Origin: Luteitalea sp.
GTDB taxonomy: Bacteria > Acidobacteriota > Vicinamibacteria > Vicinamibacterales > Vicinamibacteraceae
NCBI GenBank assembly: GCA_009377495.1
Contig: WHTZ01000041.1
Location: forward strand, 1 to 54,658
Length of the DNA stretch: 54,658 nt
Direction: 5' to 3'
In this document: positions 16,341 to 25,197 of the stretch, one piece after another
Layout of the letters: every line of letters begins with the position of its first letter
How positions within the stretch are numbered: the stretch's first letter is position 1
Notes under the pieces: model-generated
What the model was told of the DNA's origin: nothing
The model's input: the letters and a program-made list of their open reading frames with translations, nothing else
The model's database searches: none
Position numbers and translations under genes: made by a program

Positions 16341-16895
16341 TCACGGCCGGCGGCGCGGCCGTCCAGTGCTCGTCGATTCGTCGGCGGTACGAGCGTGGAG
16401 GTGGTCACGCAGCGCACCGAGGAGGTCTCCGAGATGCGCCAGCTGGTCTTTCGCCACGTCGGCGAGGACCTCCTGAATGTCGTCGGCGTGCTGTGGCAGC
16501 ATCTTCTCGGTTAGGCGCCTCCCTTTCGGCGTCAGCCGGATGCGGATGACGCGGCGGTCCTCGATCGCGGGCTCGCGGCGCACGAGCTGGTCGCGCTCGA
16601 GTCGATCGACGATCCCGGTCAGGTTGCCGGAGGTGACGAGGAGCAGTCGAGAGAGCTCGATGAACGTGAACCCCCTATCGTCGGCTCGGGCCAGCTCCGC
16701 CAGCACGTCGAACTGCGGGAGCGTGAGGTTCCACCGATCGATGCTCTTGCGAGCCTCACGCATCAGCAGATTGCGGCATGTGGCGAGGCGTAGGTGGACG
16801 CGAAGCGCGAGCCGATTCTTCCGTGTGGCACCCGGGGACTCGACGCGTCCGCGAGCCCGGTCTTCACCCTCCTTCGTTCTTCTCGTGGGCATCAC
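16341..16895 (-). CDS. MarR-family transcriptional regulator
   Basis: The 184-residue protein carries a winged-helix MarR domain at about residues 40-150: WNLTLPQFDVLAELARAD, FIELSRLLLVTSGNLTGIVDRLERDQLVRRE (recognition helix) and the wing IEDRRVIRIRLTPKGRRL. Basic tails flank the domain (N-terminal RRTKEGEDRARGR, C-terminal TSTGRPRRRP). A second ATG directly follows the first, so the start is either 16895 or 16892. It lies 73 bp before the subtilase start and 30 bp after the DUF1080 gene on the same strand. Which of these it controls is not shown by the sequence. Confidence 0.88.
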   Translation of the reverse strand: MMPTRRTKEGEDRARGRVESPGATRKNRLALRVHLRLATCRNLLMREARKSIDRWNLTLPQFDVLAELARADDRGFTFIELSRLLLVTSGNLTGIVDRLERDQLVRREPAIEDRRVIRIRLTPKGRRLTEKMLPQHADDIQEVLADVAKDQLAHLGDLLGALRDHLHARTADESTSTGRPRRRP

Positions 16896-16924
16896 GCTTC
16901 TTCAGCAACGGGCAGATCGCAGCC

Positions 16925-17572
16925 TTACGGTAGGGGCTTGACCATGATGTTCTTGTAGGCCACCTTGCTCTTGGGGTCGTGGCCCTGCAGCGCGAACGTG
17001 CCGCCGCTGGATAGCACGCGGGGCGGATCATCGGACGTCGCCTCGACAGCTTCGGGCTCGGTATAGTCAGTGATTGTCTTCCCATTCACCTTGACCATCA
17101 CCCGCTTGCCCTGGACGATGATGTGCTGCGTAAACCACTCGTCGTCTTTCGCCGGGGCTTCGTAGTTGTCCTGGATGTTGTAGAGGCTGGCGGTGCGCTT
17201 GGGATCTCGATGGCTGTTGTTGACCTGCACCTCGAACCCTTCCTTCGGCCAGCCGCCTTCCTGATAGGTGGTATGGAAATAGATCCCAGAGTTCGAGCCG
17301 GGCGTCGTCATCACCTCGGCCTTGAATTCGAAGTTCTTGAAGTCGTGACGCTCCACGGGCCCGACGTAGAAGAGGTGTGCTCGCGGGCCGTTGACGACAA
17401 TGGTGCCGTCTTCAACCGTGAAGGTGCCGGCGTTCTCGCCGACCCTCCAGCCATCGAGCGTCTGGCCATCGAATAGCGGAATCCAGCCATCATCATCGGC
17501 CTGCCGGCCTGACACCGCCGAGCCGGCAACGGCCACGAGCGCCGCAAGACAGAGTGTGGGGATAGCCTTCAT
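16925..17572 (-). CDS. Exported DUF1080 protein (3-keto-disaccharide hydrolase-type fold)
   Basis: The 215-residue product starts with a signal peptide (MKAIPTLCLAALVAVAGSAVSG). A single DUF1080 concanavalin-like beta-sandwich follows: GWIPLFDGQTLDGWRV, FEFKAEVMTTPGSNSGIYFHT, GFEVQVNNSH and GGTFALQGHDPKSKVAYKNI. Family members are periplasmic or surface proteins; some hydrolyse glycosidic bonds of 3-keto sugars. The ATG at 17572 begins the signal peptide. It lies 45 bp downstream of the RND gene on the same strand, an unlikely functional partner, so it may have its own promoter. Confidence 0.87.
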   Translation of the reverse strand: MKAIPTLCLAALVAVAGSAVSGRQADDDGWIPLFDGQTLDGWRVGENAGTFTVEDGTIVVNGPRAHLFYVGPVERHDFKNFEFKAEVMTTPGSNSGIYFHTTYQEGGWPKEGFEVQVNNSHRDPKRTASLYNIQDNYEAPAKDDEWFTQHIIVQGKRVMVKVNGKTITDYTEPEAVEATSDDPPRVLSSGGTFALQGHDPKSKVAYKNIMVKPLP

Positions 17573-17616
17573 GACGCACAGTCTACTCGCTCTGTGGTCA
17601 AGCGGCGACACAGAGG

Positions 17617-20600
17617 CTAAGCGGCGGCGGCCTTGGCCGTGGGCGGCTTGCGCCCGCGGGCGAAGAGTCGCTGCCAGGCGGGATGTTTGGCGAGGTCGTC
17701 GAAAAGCGAGTACACGACGGGCGTGAGCAACAGCGTCAGCAGGAGCGCCAGCGACTGCCCGCCGATGACGACGACGGCGATGCTGCGCCGCTCTTCGGCG
17801 CCCGGCCCGGTGCCCAGCGCCAGCGGCAGCATGCCGCCGACGAGCGCCAGCGTTGTCATCAGGATGGGGCGAAGCCGATCACGGTTTGCCTCCATGATGG
17901 CCGAGAGCCGATCGCGCCCCTTGGCGCGCAAGTTGTTCATGTGATCGATCTGCAGAATCGCGTTCTTCTTGACCACCCCGAACAGGACGAGCAGGCCGAG
18001 CGCCGAGTAAAGGTTGAGCGTCTGCCCGCTGAGCCAGAGCGACAGGAGCGCGAACGGGATCGCAATCGGCAGCGAGAGCAGGATCGTCAGCGGATGCACG
18101 AGGCTCTCGAACTGCGCCGCGAGGATCATGTACATGAAGATCACGGACAGCATGAATGCCCAGAGGAACTCGCGGAACGTGCGCTCCAGCTCCCGCCCGC
18201 GTCCCGCAAGGGCGGCCGAATAGCCCGGCGGCATGTCGAGCCGCTCGGCCGCTTCGAGGAGCGCCTGCAGCCGATCGCCCTGCGCAAAGCCCGGTGCGAC
18301 GCTCGCCCGCAGGTTCACTTGTCGCTGTCGGTCCGTGCGATCGATCCGCGACGGTGCATCCTCGGAGCGGGAGGCGCACGAGATTGTCGAGACGCACCAG
18401 TTGGCCGCGGTCACCCGGAACGAGCAGGCGCGCGATCGCGTCCGGATCGTTGCGATCGCCCTCCGACAGCCGGAGCTGCACGTCGTAGTCGTCGTTGACA
18501 CTCGTGTCGCGGAAGCGGGTCACCTCCTCGTCGCCGCCCACCATGAGGCGCAGCGCCACCGCGATGTCCTCTGTATCCACGCCGAGGTCTGCGGCGCGCG
18601 CTCGATCGATCTCCACGCGTAGCTCCGGCTTGTTCAGCTTCAGCGTGGTGTCGGCGTCGACGATACCGAGCGCGGTCGCCTGGAGGCGAAGCTGCTCGCC
18701 GTAGGCCGCCAGCGACTCCAGGTCCGGACCGCGCAGCGCAAGATCCAGCTCGGAGGGGCCGCCGCCGATGCTGAACGACGGAATGTTGCGGACCTGGACG
18801 CGCAGGTCGTCGTAGCGACCCGCGCGCTCGCGGACCATCTGCATGATCCTGTCCTGTGAATAGTTGTTGCGGAACGCCGCCAGCGGATCGAGTGTCACGA
18901 GACCCGTGAGCAGTCGGGACCACGTGAAGAGCCGCTCATGATGTGGGGCGATGCGCACGTACATCTCGCCCTGGTTCACGCTGGCGAGAAACCCGCCACC
19001 AACCTCCGACAGCACCAGGCGCACGCCTGGCAAGACGCGCACGTCGCGCTCCAAGGCGAGCATCACGTCGTTCATGGCGGGAACGCTGGCGCCTTCCGGC
19101 GCCGTGATGCGTACCTCGAACTCCGCCTCGTCCACGCCGCTCGGGATGTACTCCTGCCGCACCATCGTGTACAGCGGGATCGACGACAGCGCCACGATGG
19201 CGGCGAGACCGACGATGACGACTCGGCAGCGCATCGACCAGCCGAGGAGCGCCATGTAGACGCGATCGAGGATGGCGTAGAAGCCGCCGCGGGAGACGGG
19301 CGCGTGGCCCTGGCCGCCGCCGCTCGCATCCTCCGCGCGCAGCAGCCGCGCACCCATCATCGGCGTGAGCGTGAAGGAGACCAACAGGCTGACCATGATG
19401 GCGACGGCCGCGGTGATGCCGAACTGATAGAGGAAGCGCCCGGAGATACTCGACATGAACGAGACCGGGATGAAGATGACGGCGAGGCTCAGCGTGGTAG
19501 CCATCACCGGCAGCGCGATCTCCGCCGTCGCCGCGGCCGCTGCCTCGAACGGCCGCATGTGCTTTTCTTCCACGAACCGGAAGATGTTCTCCAGCACGAC
19601 GATCGCATCGTCGATCACGATGCCGACCATGAGCACGAGCGCCAGCATCGTCACGCTGTTGAGCGTGAAGTCGAGGGCCGCCATCATGCCGAACGTCGAG
19701 ATGACGGACGCGGGGATGGCGACGCCGGCGATGACGGTGGCGCGCCAGCTGCGCATGAAGGTGAGCACGACGAGGCAGGCGAGAATGCTGCCCAGCACGA
19801 GGTGCCGGTTGATCTCGTGCAGCGCCGCATAGATGTAGCGCGACTGGTCGCGGATGATCTCCAGCGCGACATCGGCTGGTAGCTGTGCCTCCACGCGTGC
19901 GAGGCTGGCCTTGGCGGCTTCGATCACCGCAACCGTGTTCGCCCCGGACTGACGCCGCACGGACAGCGTCACCGTGGGGACGCCGTTGAGGCGCGAGAGC
20001 GATCGCTGCTCCTTCGTGCCATCTTCAGCCCAACCGAGGTCGCGCACCCGGATGGGCGCACCGTTGCGCGTCGCGATCACGAGATCGCCGAACGCTCGAG
20101 GGTCCTCCATGCGGCCCATGGTGCGGAGCGTCTGCTCGCGACTCGAGCTCGTCACATTGCCGCCGGGAAGGTCGGCGTTCTGCCGCACCAGGGCGTCGCG
20201 CACGACCGCGATCGGCATCTGATAGGCCCCGAGACGATCGGCGTCGACCCAGACATTGATCGCCCGTTCCAGGCCGCCGACGATCTCGACCTCGCCTACG
20301 CCGCTGGAGCGCTCGATCTGGGGCTTGATGACTTTGTCCGCGATCTCCGTCAGCTCTCGGAGCGGCCGATCGGCCGAGACCGCAATCGTCAGCACCGGCG
20401 ACGTGTCGTTGTCCTGTTTGGAAATGATCGGCGGGTCGATGTCTCGCGGCAGGTCCGCGAGCACGCTCGACACGCGATCGCGCACGTCCTGTGCCGCCGA
20501 TTCGATGTCACGATCCAGCATGAAGGTCGTGATCACCACCGAGCTGCCCGGCCCGGATATCGACCGGAGCTCGTCGATGCCTTCGACCGTGTTGATGGCC

Positions 20601-20809
20601 TCTTCGATGCGCTCCGAGATAAGCACCTCGGTTTCTTCGGGCGAAGCGCCCGGAAGCGTTGTCCGCACCATCACGGTCGGCAGATCGACGGCGGGGAAGC
20701 GGTCCACACCGAGCCCGAGATAGCTGGCGCTGCCGATGACGACCAGCGCCAGGATCAGCATGGCCGCAAAGACCGGTCGGCGGATGCAGAGGGCCGCGAG
20801 CGTCTTCAT
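17617..20809 (-). pseudogene. RND efflux permease (HAE-1 type) interrupted by a frameshift
   Basis: The N-terminal frame runs from MKTLAALCIRRPVFAAMLIL (20809) through TM4 GIVIDDAIVVLENIF to GQLVRLDNLVRLP near 18370. The remaining protein continues in the next frame as EDAPSRIDRTDRQRQV, TM10 GVVKKNAILQIDHMNN and the C terminus ending at 17617. One extra base near 18360-18375 explains the shift; without it the protein would have about 1063 residues, normal for HAE-1 pumps. Both parts keep conserved motifs (TM4 Asp pair, TM10 Lys), and the reading before and after is clean. The shift is therefore either recent or a sequence error. The adaptor gene lies 9 bp upstream and the two-component genes before that. 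Confidence 0.85.
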
Positions 20810-20818
20810 GGTGTTGGG

Positions 20819-22081
20819 CTACGGGGCGGACGTGGCGGGGGTGCCGGCGACGCGCACGCGCTCGCCAGCGACCAGGTTGCCCGGGTCGACGATCACCGCC
20901 TCCCCGGCGGCGAGGCCCCGTACAATCTCGAGGCGCTCGCCTGCGCGCTGGCCGATGCTCACGCGCTTTTCCACACTCTTGCCATCCTGCACGACGAGCA
21001 CCTTGTCCACGCCGGCGAATGTCACCAGCGCCGAAGCCGGCACGACGACGGCCGTGTCCTCGGGCTGGAGCACGATGTCGGCGTTGGCGAACGAACCCGG
21101 ACGGAGCTGGCCCCGTGGGTTCGGCACCTCGGCCTCGACCATCAGCGTGCGGCTGGCTTCGTCGATCGCGGGGCTCACGCGCGCGATCCGGCCGCCGTGC
21201 ACGGTCTCGTCGCCGGTGACGGTGACGCGCACCTCCTGTGTGACGCGGATCCCCCGCGCCACCCGCTCGGGCACGGCGAGACGCAGGCGCAACGGGTGCA
21301 TACGGACGATCGTCGCGACGGGCGCACCGGCGGCGAGATACTGACCGACCGTGGCGTGACGCTCGCGCACCATGCCATCGAACGGCGCGGTCAGCGACGC
21401 GTCCGTGACCGCCTGGCGCGCCAGCTCCAGCTCGCTCCGGCGCTGCAGTAAGAGCGCTTGCCGGTTGCGAATCTCCTCGAGCGCATCCTGGTAGCGGCTC
21501 TCGGCGACGCGGAAGGCGGCCACGGCCCTGTCGAGATCAGCGCGGCTGCCAATGCCGCTCTCGACGAACGTCTGGGCACGGTCGTTGGTCAGCTTCGCCT
21601 CGTCGAGTACCGCGCGCGCCTCACGCACAATCGACGTTTGCTCGGGATCGACTCCGTCCTCCTCACCCTCGGGCGGGAGGCCAAGCCGGGCGCGGGCCTG
21701 CCGCAGCGCCGCGTCCGCCTGACCGACACGCAGCGTGAAGTCAGTCGGCGCCAGCCGCGCGATCACGTGACCCTGCCGCACGGGGCTGCCCAAATCGACC
21801 AACAACTGGTCGAGCCGTCCGGTGACCTTGAGGCTCAACGTGACCTGCTCTTCGGCGGCGAGTGTGCCGGTGACGGCAATCGAGCGCGCGAGGTGTTCCT
21901 CCGCGGCGGAGACCACCCGCACCGGACGCGGCTCGCCCGCCTCGCGCCGGTCGCGTTGGGCTTCGGAAGCCGATCCCGAACAGCCGGCCGCCGCGACGAC
22001 CAGGCCCAGACAACCGGCTAACGCTCGGCGACGGACATGACGCGGGAGGAACGACTGCGTGGTGACGGCGTCCGGGGACAT
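20819..22081 (-). CDS. RND efflux adaptor lipoprotein (HlyD/AcrA family)
   Basis: This 420-residue adaptor has a signal with lipobox AAGC (Cys about 34). It is followed by VRVVSAAEEHLARSIAVTG and the first lipoyl half (LKVTGRLDQLLVDLGSPVRQGHVIARL). A long coiled-coil hairpin spans about residues 115-220, then TDASLTAPFDGMVRERHATVGQYL, a beta barrel (LRLRLAVPERVARGIR) and a C-terminal domain. It should connect the RND permease encoded 9 bp downstream to an outer-membrane channel; none is encoded in this cluster. Two GAGTAAG repeats upstream (22152-22182) may be the binding site of the neighbouring response regulator. Confidence 0.9.
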   Translation of the reverse strand: MSPDAVTTQSFLPRHVRRRALAGCLGLVVAAAGCSGSASEAQRDRREAGEPRPVRVVSAAEEHLARSIAVTGTLAAEEQVTLSLKVTGRLDQLLVDLGSPVRQGHVIARLAPTDFTLRVGQADAALRQARARLGLPPEGEEDGVDPEQTSIVREARAVLDEAKLTNDRAQTFVESGIGSRADLDRAVAAFRVAESRYQDALEEIRNRQALLLQRRSELELARQAVTDASLTAPFDGMVRERHATVGQYLAAGAPVATIVRMHPLRLRLAVPERVARGIRVTQEVRVTVTGDETVHGGRIARVSPAIDEASRTLMVEAEVPNPRGQLRPGSFANADIVLQPEDTAVVVPASALVTFAGVDKVLVVQDGKSVEKRVSIGQRAGERLEIVRGLAAGEAVIVDPGNLVAGERVRVAGTPATSAP

Positions 22082-22151
22082 TGCTCAGATTCTATGACGG
22101 GGTATGTCCCGACGCGCCATGAGATTCAGCCGGCGATCGGTCACGCGAGTA

Positions 22152-22182
22152 CTTACTCCGCCCGGTCTCGAGACGCTTACTC
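22152..22182. promoter_or_regulatory. Direct repeats GAGTAAG upstream of the adaptor gene
   Basis: On the minus strand GAGTAAG occurs at 22182-22176 and 22158-22152, 24 bp apart, in the 128-bp gap between the response regulator stop and the adaptor start. OmpR-type regulators bind direct repeats, usually with about 10-11 bp period. A spacing of 24 bp would put them on roughly the same helix face. The regulator is encoded next door. Confidence 0.3.
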
Positions 22183-22209
22183 GATCCTGAACCGCTGCGG
22201 TGAAGCGCT

Positions 22210-22956
22210 TCAAGGTTCGGCGACGAGCTTGTATCCGACGCCCCGCACGGTCAGGAGGTGTCTCGGCTGGGTCGGATTCTGCTCCAGGTATCGGCGCAGG
22301 CGGACAATGAAGTTGTCGATCGCACGGGTGTCGGTATCCTCGTGCAAGCCCCACACATCCTCGAGAATGGCCCGTCGCGAGACGGCCTTGCCGGCGTTCT
22401 TCAAGAGATAGCGAAGCAGGTCGCACTCCATGACGGTGAGGTGGAACGCCCGATCGCCAACGCGCAGCTCGAGCGCGTGCAGGTCGAGCGTCTTCCCCGC
22501 GAATGTGAGCGTGGCGGGCTCCTCGTCCGCCGCTCGTTCCTCGTCTGCCGCCACGCGCGCTTCGGCGTCGAGGCTCTCGCGCAGCCAGCGCGCGCGGCGC
22601 AGCAGCCCGCGAACGCGCGCCAACAGGATCTGGAGCTCAAAGGGCTTGGGCAGATAGTCGTCGGCGCCAGATTCGAACCCCTTGAGCACATCCTCGGGTC
22701 GACCGCGCGCGGTCAGCATCAGGACGGGAACGAATCGGCTCGCGCGCCGCAGCTCCGCGATGACCTCGAAGCCGTCGCGGCCTGGCAGCATGACATCGAG
22801 GACGACGAGATCGTGACGACCATCCTCTGAGGACAACGCGGCCAGCGCGTCGTTCCCGTCCCCGACGACATCCACGTCGTGCCCCTCCGCTTCGAGATTG
22901 AAGCGGATACCTTGCGCGATATGGGGCTCGTCTTCGACGACCAGAATGCGACTCAT
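22210..22956 (-). CDS. OmpR/PhoB-family response regulator
   Basis: The 248-residue protein has a receiver domain with the acidic pair ED (8-9), phosphoacceptor Asp 54 in VVLDVMLPG, the Thr of MLTARG and the Lys of YLPKPFEL. A winged-helix DNA-binding domain (about 150-245) follows: LTVMECDLLRYLLKNAGKAVSR, DTRAIDNFIVRLRRYLE and LLTVRGVGYKLV. The linker between the domains is Glu/Ala rich and longer than usual (about residues 125-150). The histidine kinase gene lies 56 bp upstream and the adaptor-RND genes follow downstream, so the pump genes are its probable target. Confidence 0.93.
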   Translation of the reverse strand: MSRILVVEDEPHIAQGIRFNLEAEGHDVDVVGDGNDALAALSSEDGRHDLVVLDVMLPGRDGFEVIAELRRASRFVPVLMLTARGRPEDVLKGFESGADDYLPKPFELQILLARVRGLLRRARWLRESLDAEARVAADEERAADEEPATLTFAGKTLDLHALELRVGDRAFHLTVMECDLLRYLLKNAGKAVSRRAILEDVWGLHEDTDTRAIDNFIVRLRRYLEQNPTQPRHLLTVRGVGYKLVAEP

Positions 22957-23012
22957 GCGACTAACTGCCTACAGCTCATGGCCTGGGGTCGGTCGGGCGA
23001 CCGACGTGGCCT

Positions 23013-23957
23013 CTACACGCGACCGCTGTTGGCCAGGGGCTCTGCCGGCGATTCTGCGGGGCGCGCTTTCAAACGCGGAAACTCCAGCGTGAAGGTCGCG
23101 CCACGACCCTCGCCTTCGCTCTCCGCGACGACGCGACCTCCGTGCTGTGTGGTGATGGATCGAACGAGATAGAGGCCGAGCCCGGTGCCTTTTACCTTGA
23201 ACCCGCGCATCGGGATGCGGTGGAAGCGGCGGAAGATGCGCTTCAATTGGCTACGTGGGATACCGATCCCGCGGTCCCGAACGCGGATACACACCGTATC
23301 AACCGCCGGCGCCGCGACCTCGACGATCACCTGGACCTGATCATGTGAGTACTTCACGGCGTTATCGAGCAGATTGGAGAGCGCCGTACGAAGGTCGTCG
23401 GCATCACCCTCGACCAGCAGATCGACGCCAGGCGTGGTACGGTGCAGCGAGATCGTCTCGGCGGGCAGGTGGTGCCGCAACCGAGCCGTTTCGATCGTCT
23501 CCTGCGCCAGCGCGGTCATCTCCACGGGCGCGCGGTGCCACAGCCGCGGTCGCTGCCCGGCCACGCCGGCCTTGAGCACCTGCTCGACGGTCTGTTGCAG
23601 CCGCTCGGTGTCCGCCAGCATGACGTCGTAGAAGGCCCGGCGTTGCACCTCGCTCACCTCACGCGCCCGCAGCGTGTCCAGATAGAGTCGAATCGATGCG
23701 ATGGGCGTCTTCAGCTCGTGCGTGACCGCGTTGATGAACGCATCGTGCTGTTCGTTCCGTCGCATCTCGCGCACGAGGAACACCGTGTAGACAATGATGC
23801 CCGCGATGATGAGGGTAAACGAGAGGACGCCGAGGACGAGCGGCAGCACCCGTCGCCCGTTGACGATGATCCAACCGATGTTGAGCGACACGGCGGCCGC
23901 GATGAGGACGACCGCGAGCGCGATGAACACGATGGTCGCGGTTTGCCGGCGGGTCAC
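23013..23957 (-). CDS. Sensor histidine kinase (two TM segments, no cytoplasmic linker domain)
   Basis: The 314-residue kinase has two N-terminal membrane helices (about 8-31 and 38-62) with almost no periplasmic loop, so it probably senses within the membrane or through a partner. A short linker leads directly to the HisKA helix with FINAVTHELKTPIAS (His 80). The ATPase domain has N box NLLDNAVKYS, G1 DRGIGIP, F box IFRRFHR and G2 GTGLGLYLV. The ATG overlaps the stop of the methyltransferase gene by 4 bp, and the response regulator follows at 56 bp. Confidence 0.93.
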   Translation of the reverse strand: MTRRQTATIVFIALAVVLIAAAVSLNIGWIIVNGRRVLPLVLGVLSFTLIIAGIIVYTVFLVREMRRNEQHDAFINAVTHELKTPIASIRLYLDTLRAREVSEVQRRAFYDVMLADTERLQQTVEQVLKAGVAGQRPRLWHRAPVEMTALAQETIETARLRHHLPAETISLHRTTPGVDLLVEGDADDLRTALSNLLDNAVKYSHDQVQVIVEVAAPAVDTVCIRVRDRGIGIPRSQLKRIFRRFHRIPMRGFKVKGTGLGLYLVRSITTQHGGRVVAESEGEGRGATFTLEFPRLKARPAESPAEPLANSGRV

Positions 23958-24685
23958 ATCACGATCATAGCCGTCTGGAGCCCACCGTGCACGCCGTGGC
24001 GGACTGCCTGGACCATTCTTCGCGTCGTCCCATCGCAGCGGATCATCGGCTTTCGCACGATGACCATGAAGTCGCCGTCCGTCTCTTCGTCGATGGAGAG
24101 CAGCTCGAACGCCGCCTCCTCGAGCTCGCGCTCCACCGTTTCAGCGGTCACGCCATGCTGATCCCCCTTTGCGCGGCCGCTTGGCGCTGCGCTCTCGTCC
24201 CCATCTGGCGGAAAGTCGATGACCGCGAGTCGTCCGCTGGGCTTGAGCGACTGCCACAGACTCGCGTTCATGGCGGCCGGATCGGCGAAGTGGTGATAGA
24301 CGCGCCGCATGAACAGCGCGTCACAGCATTCGTTCGGAAGGTTCGTGCGGTTCGCATGGCCCTTGATGACCGTGACATTGTCGAGACCAGCCGTTTCCAC
24401 CGCCTGCTCGAGCTCCTCCAGTCGTTCGGAGCCGAGCTCCGAGCTATAGACGCGGCCCGAAGGTCCCACGTGGCGCGCCATGGCCACCGTCAGCTCTCCG
24501 GCGCCGGCACCGATGTCCGCTATCGTCGAGCCCGGACCGACCTCGAGCGCGTCGATCAAGCGGGCCACGTCGGACGCATCGTCTCGAGCGGTGACCCGGG
24601 CTGTGGACGTCGGGTCTCCGGCGATACCGATAGTCACGCTCGCCGCCAACAGCAGAAGACCCAGCATGACGGACGATCTGGTCAT
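23954..24685 (-). CDS. Exported SAM-dependent methyltransferase-like protein
   Basis: The 243-residue product begins with a signal-peptide-like segment (MTRSSVMLGLLLLAASVTIGIAG). A class I Rossmann methyltransferase core follows: VADIGAGAGELTVAMARHVG (SAM-binding motif I; the first residue may vary by alignment), YSSELG (motif II acidic residue), VTVIKGHANRTNLP and ALFMRRVYHHFADP. The C-terminal half has GRLAVIDFPP. Small-molecule or protein methyltransferases normally work in the cytosol where SAM is, so the signal peptide is odd. An alternative start at 24763 gives 26 extra polar residues before the same hydrophobic stretch. The gene overlaps the kinase gene by 4 bp, so they share a transcript. 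Confidence 0.8.
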   Translation of the reverse strand: MTRSSVMLGLLLLAASVTIGIAGDPTSTARVTARDDASDVARLIDALEVGPGSTIADIGAGAGELTVAMARHVGPSGRVYSSELGSERLEELEQAVETAGLDNVTVIKGHANRTNLPNECCDALFMRRVYHHFADPAAMNASLWQSLKPSGRLAVIDFPPDGDESAAPSGRAKGDQHGVTAETVERELEEAAFELLSIDEETDGDFMVIVRKPMIRCDGTTRRMVQAVRHGVHGGLQTAMIVM

Positions 24686-24900
24686 GATCCGACCGTTCCG
24701 TTCGCCCGTCGCCGGATCCGACGGCGACTCGGTGGCATCACCTCGAGCTCTATGCAGGCTCATTTCTATCTACCTTCCGATTGCTGTCCGCTCTGGATAC
24801 CACTCGAGAATACTACGACGGGCGCGGCCACCCGGACTGAAGGGGCCTCAACTGCGTTCCTCAGTGCCCTGACATCCGGCGTCCTTCCTCCGACCTCCCG

Positions 24901-25176
24901 TCAGAATCGCGTCGTCAACGTCACTGAGCTTCGGCGTCGAATCCCAGCCTCCCAGGCGCTGTCTCACCCTCCCGTGATGTAGCGAGTGTCCGAGAGGTTG
25001 TCGACGGTGAGCTGGAGCCTCCATGCGGGCGAGATCGCCACCGACGCTCCGGCATCGACGCGGACGAACCCGGGCGCCCGGATCGTGTTCTCGGCATCGG
25101 TGAAGCGCGCGCCGACGCGAACGACGCCACCGGTCACCGTCACGCGGCTGGCGTGACCGGGCGGTACGACGCCCAT
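24901..25176 (-). pseudogene. C-terminal stump of a TonB-dependent receptor
   Basis: The frame reads GARFTDAENTIRAPGFVRVDAGASVAI and WRLQLTVDNLSDTRYITGG, which matches the final barrel strands of TonB-dependent receptors. It meets a TGA at 24964-24966, then continues in frame as DSAWEAGIRRRSSVTLTTRF and stops at 24901. The terminal Phe is the expected C-terminal residue of a barrel. The rest of the receptor is missing, replaced by the permease gene that begins 22 bp away. It is therefore a truncated and mutated remnant. Confidence 0.75.
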
Positions 25177-25197
25177 AGGTTGAACTTATGGTGCGGC

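Noticed and set aside
18938..19882. Long plus-strand open frame rich in His/Asp/Arg inside the RND gene
   Set aside because: It is the antisense of the RND coding frame; the composition is typical of high-GC shadow frames and the RND motifs are on the other strand.
18938..22081. A separate outer-membrane factor for the second pump
   Set aside because: None is visible in this cluster; the only OMF gene is in the first pump operon at 5969-7396.
24964..24966. In-frame TGA in the TonB-receptor fragment as another selenocysteine codon
   Set aside because: Only the C-terminal stump of the receptor remains, the flanking residues are not a redox motif, and these receptors do not use Sec. A nonsense mutation in a dead gene explains it.
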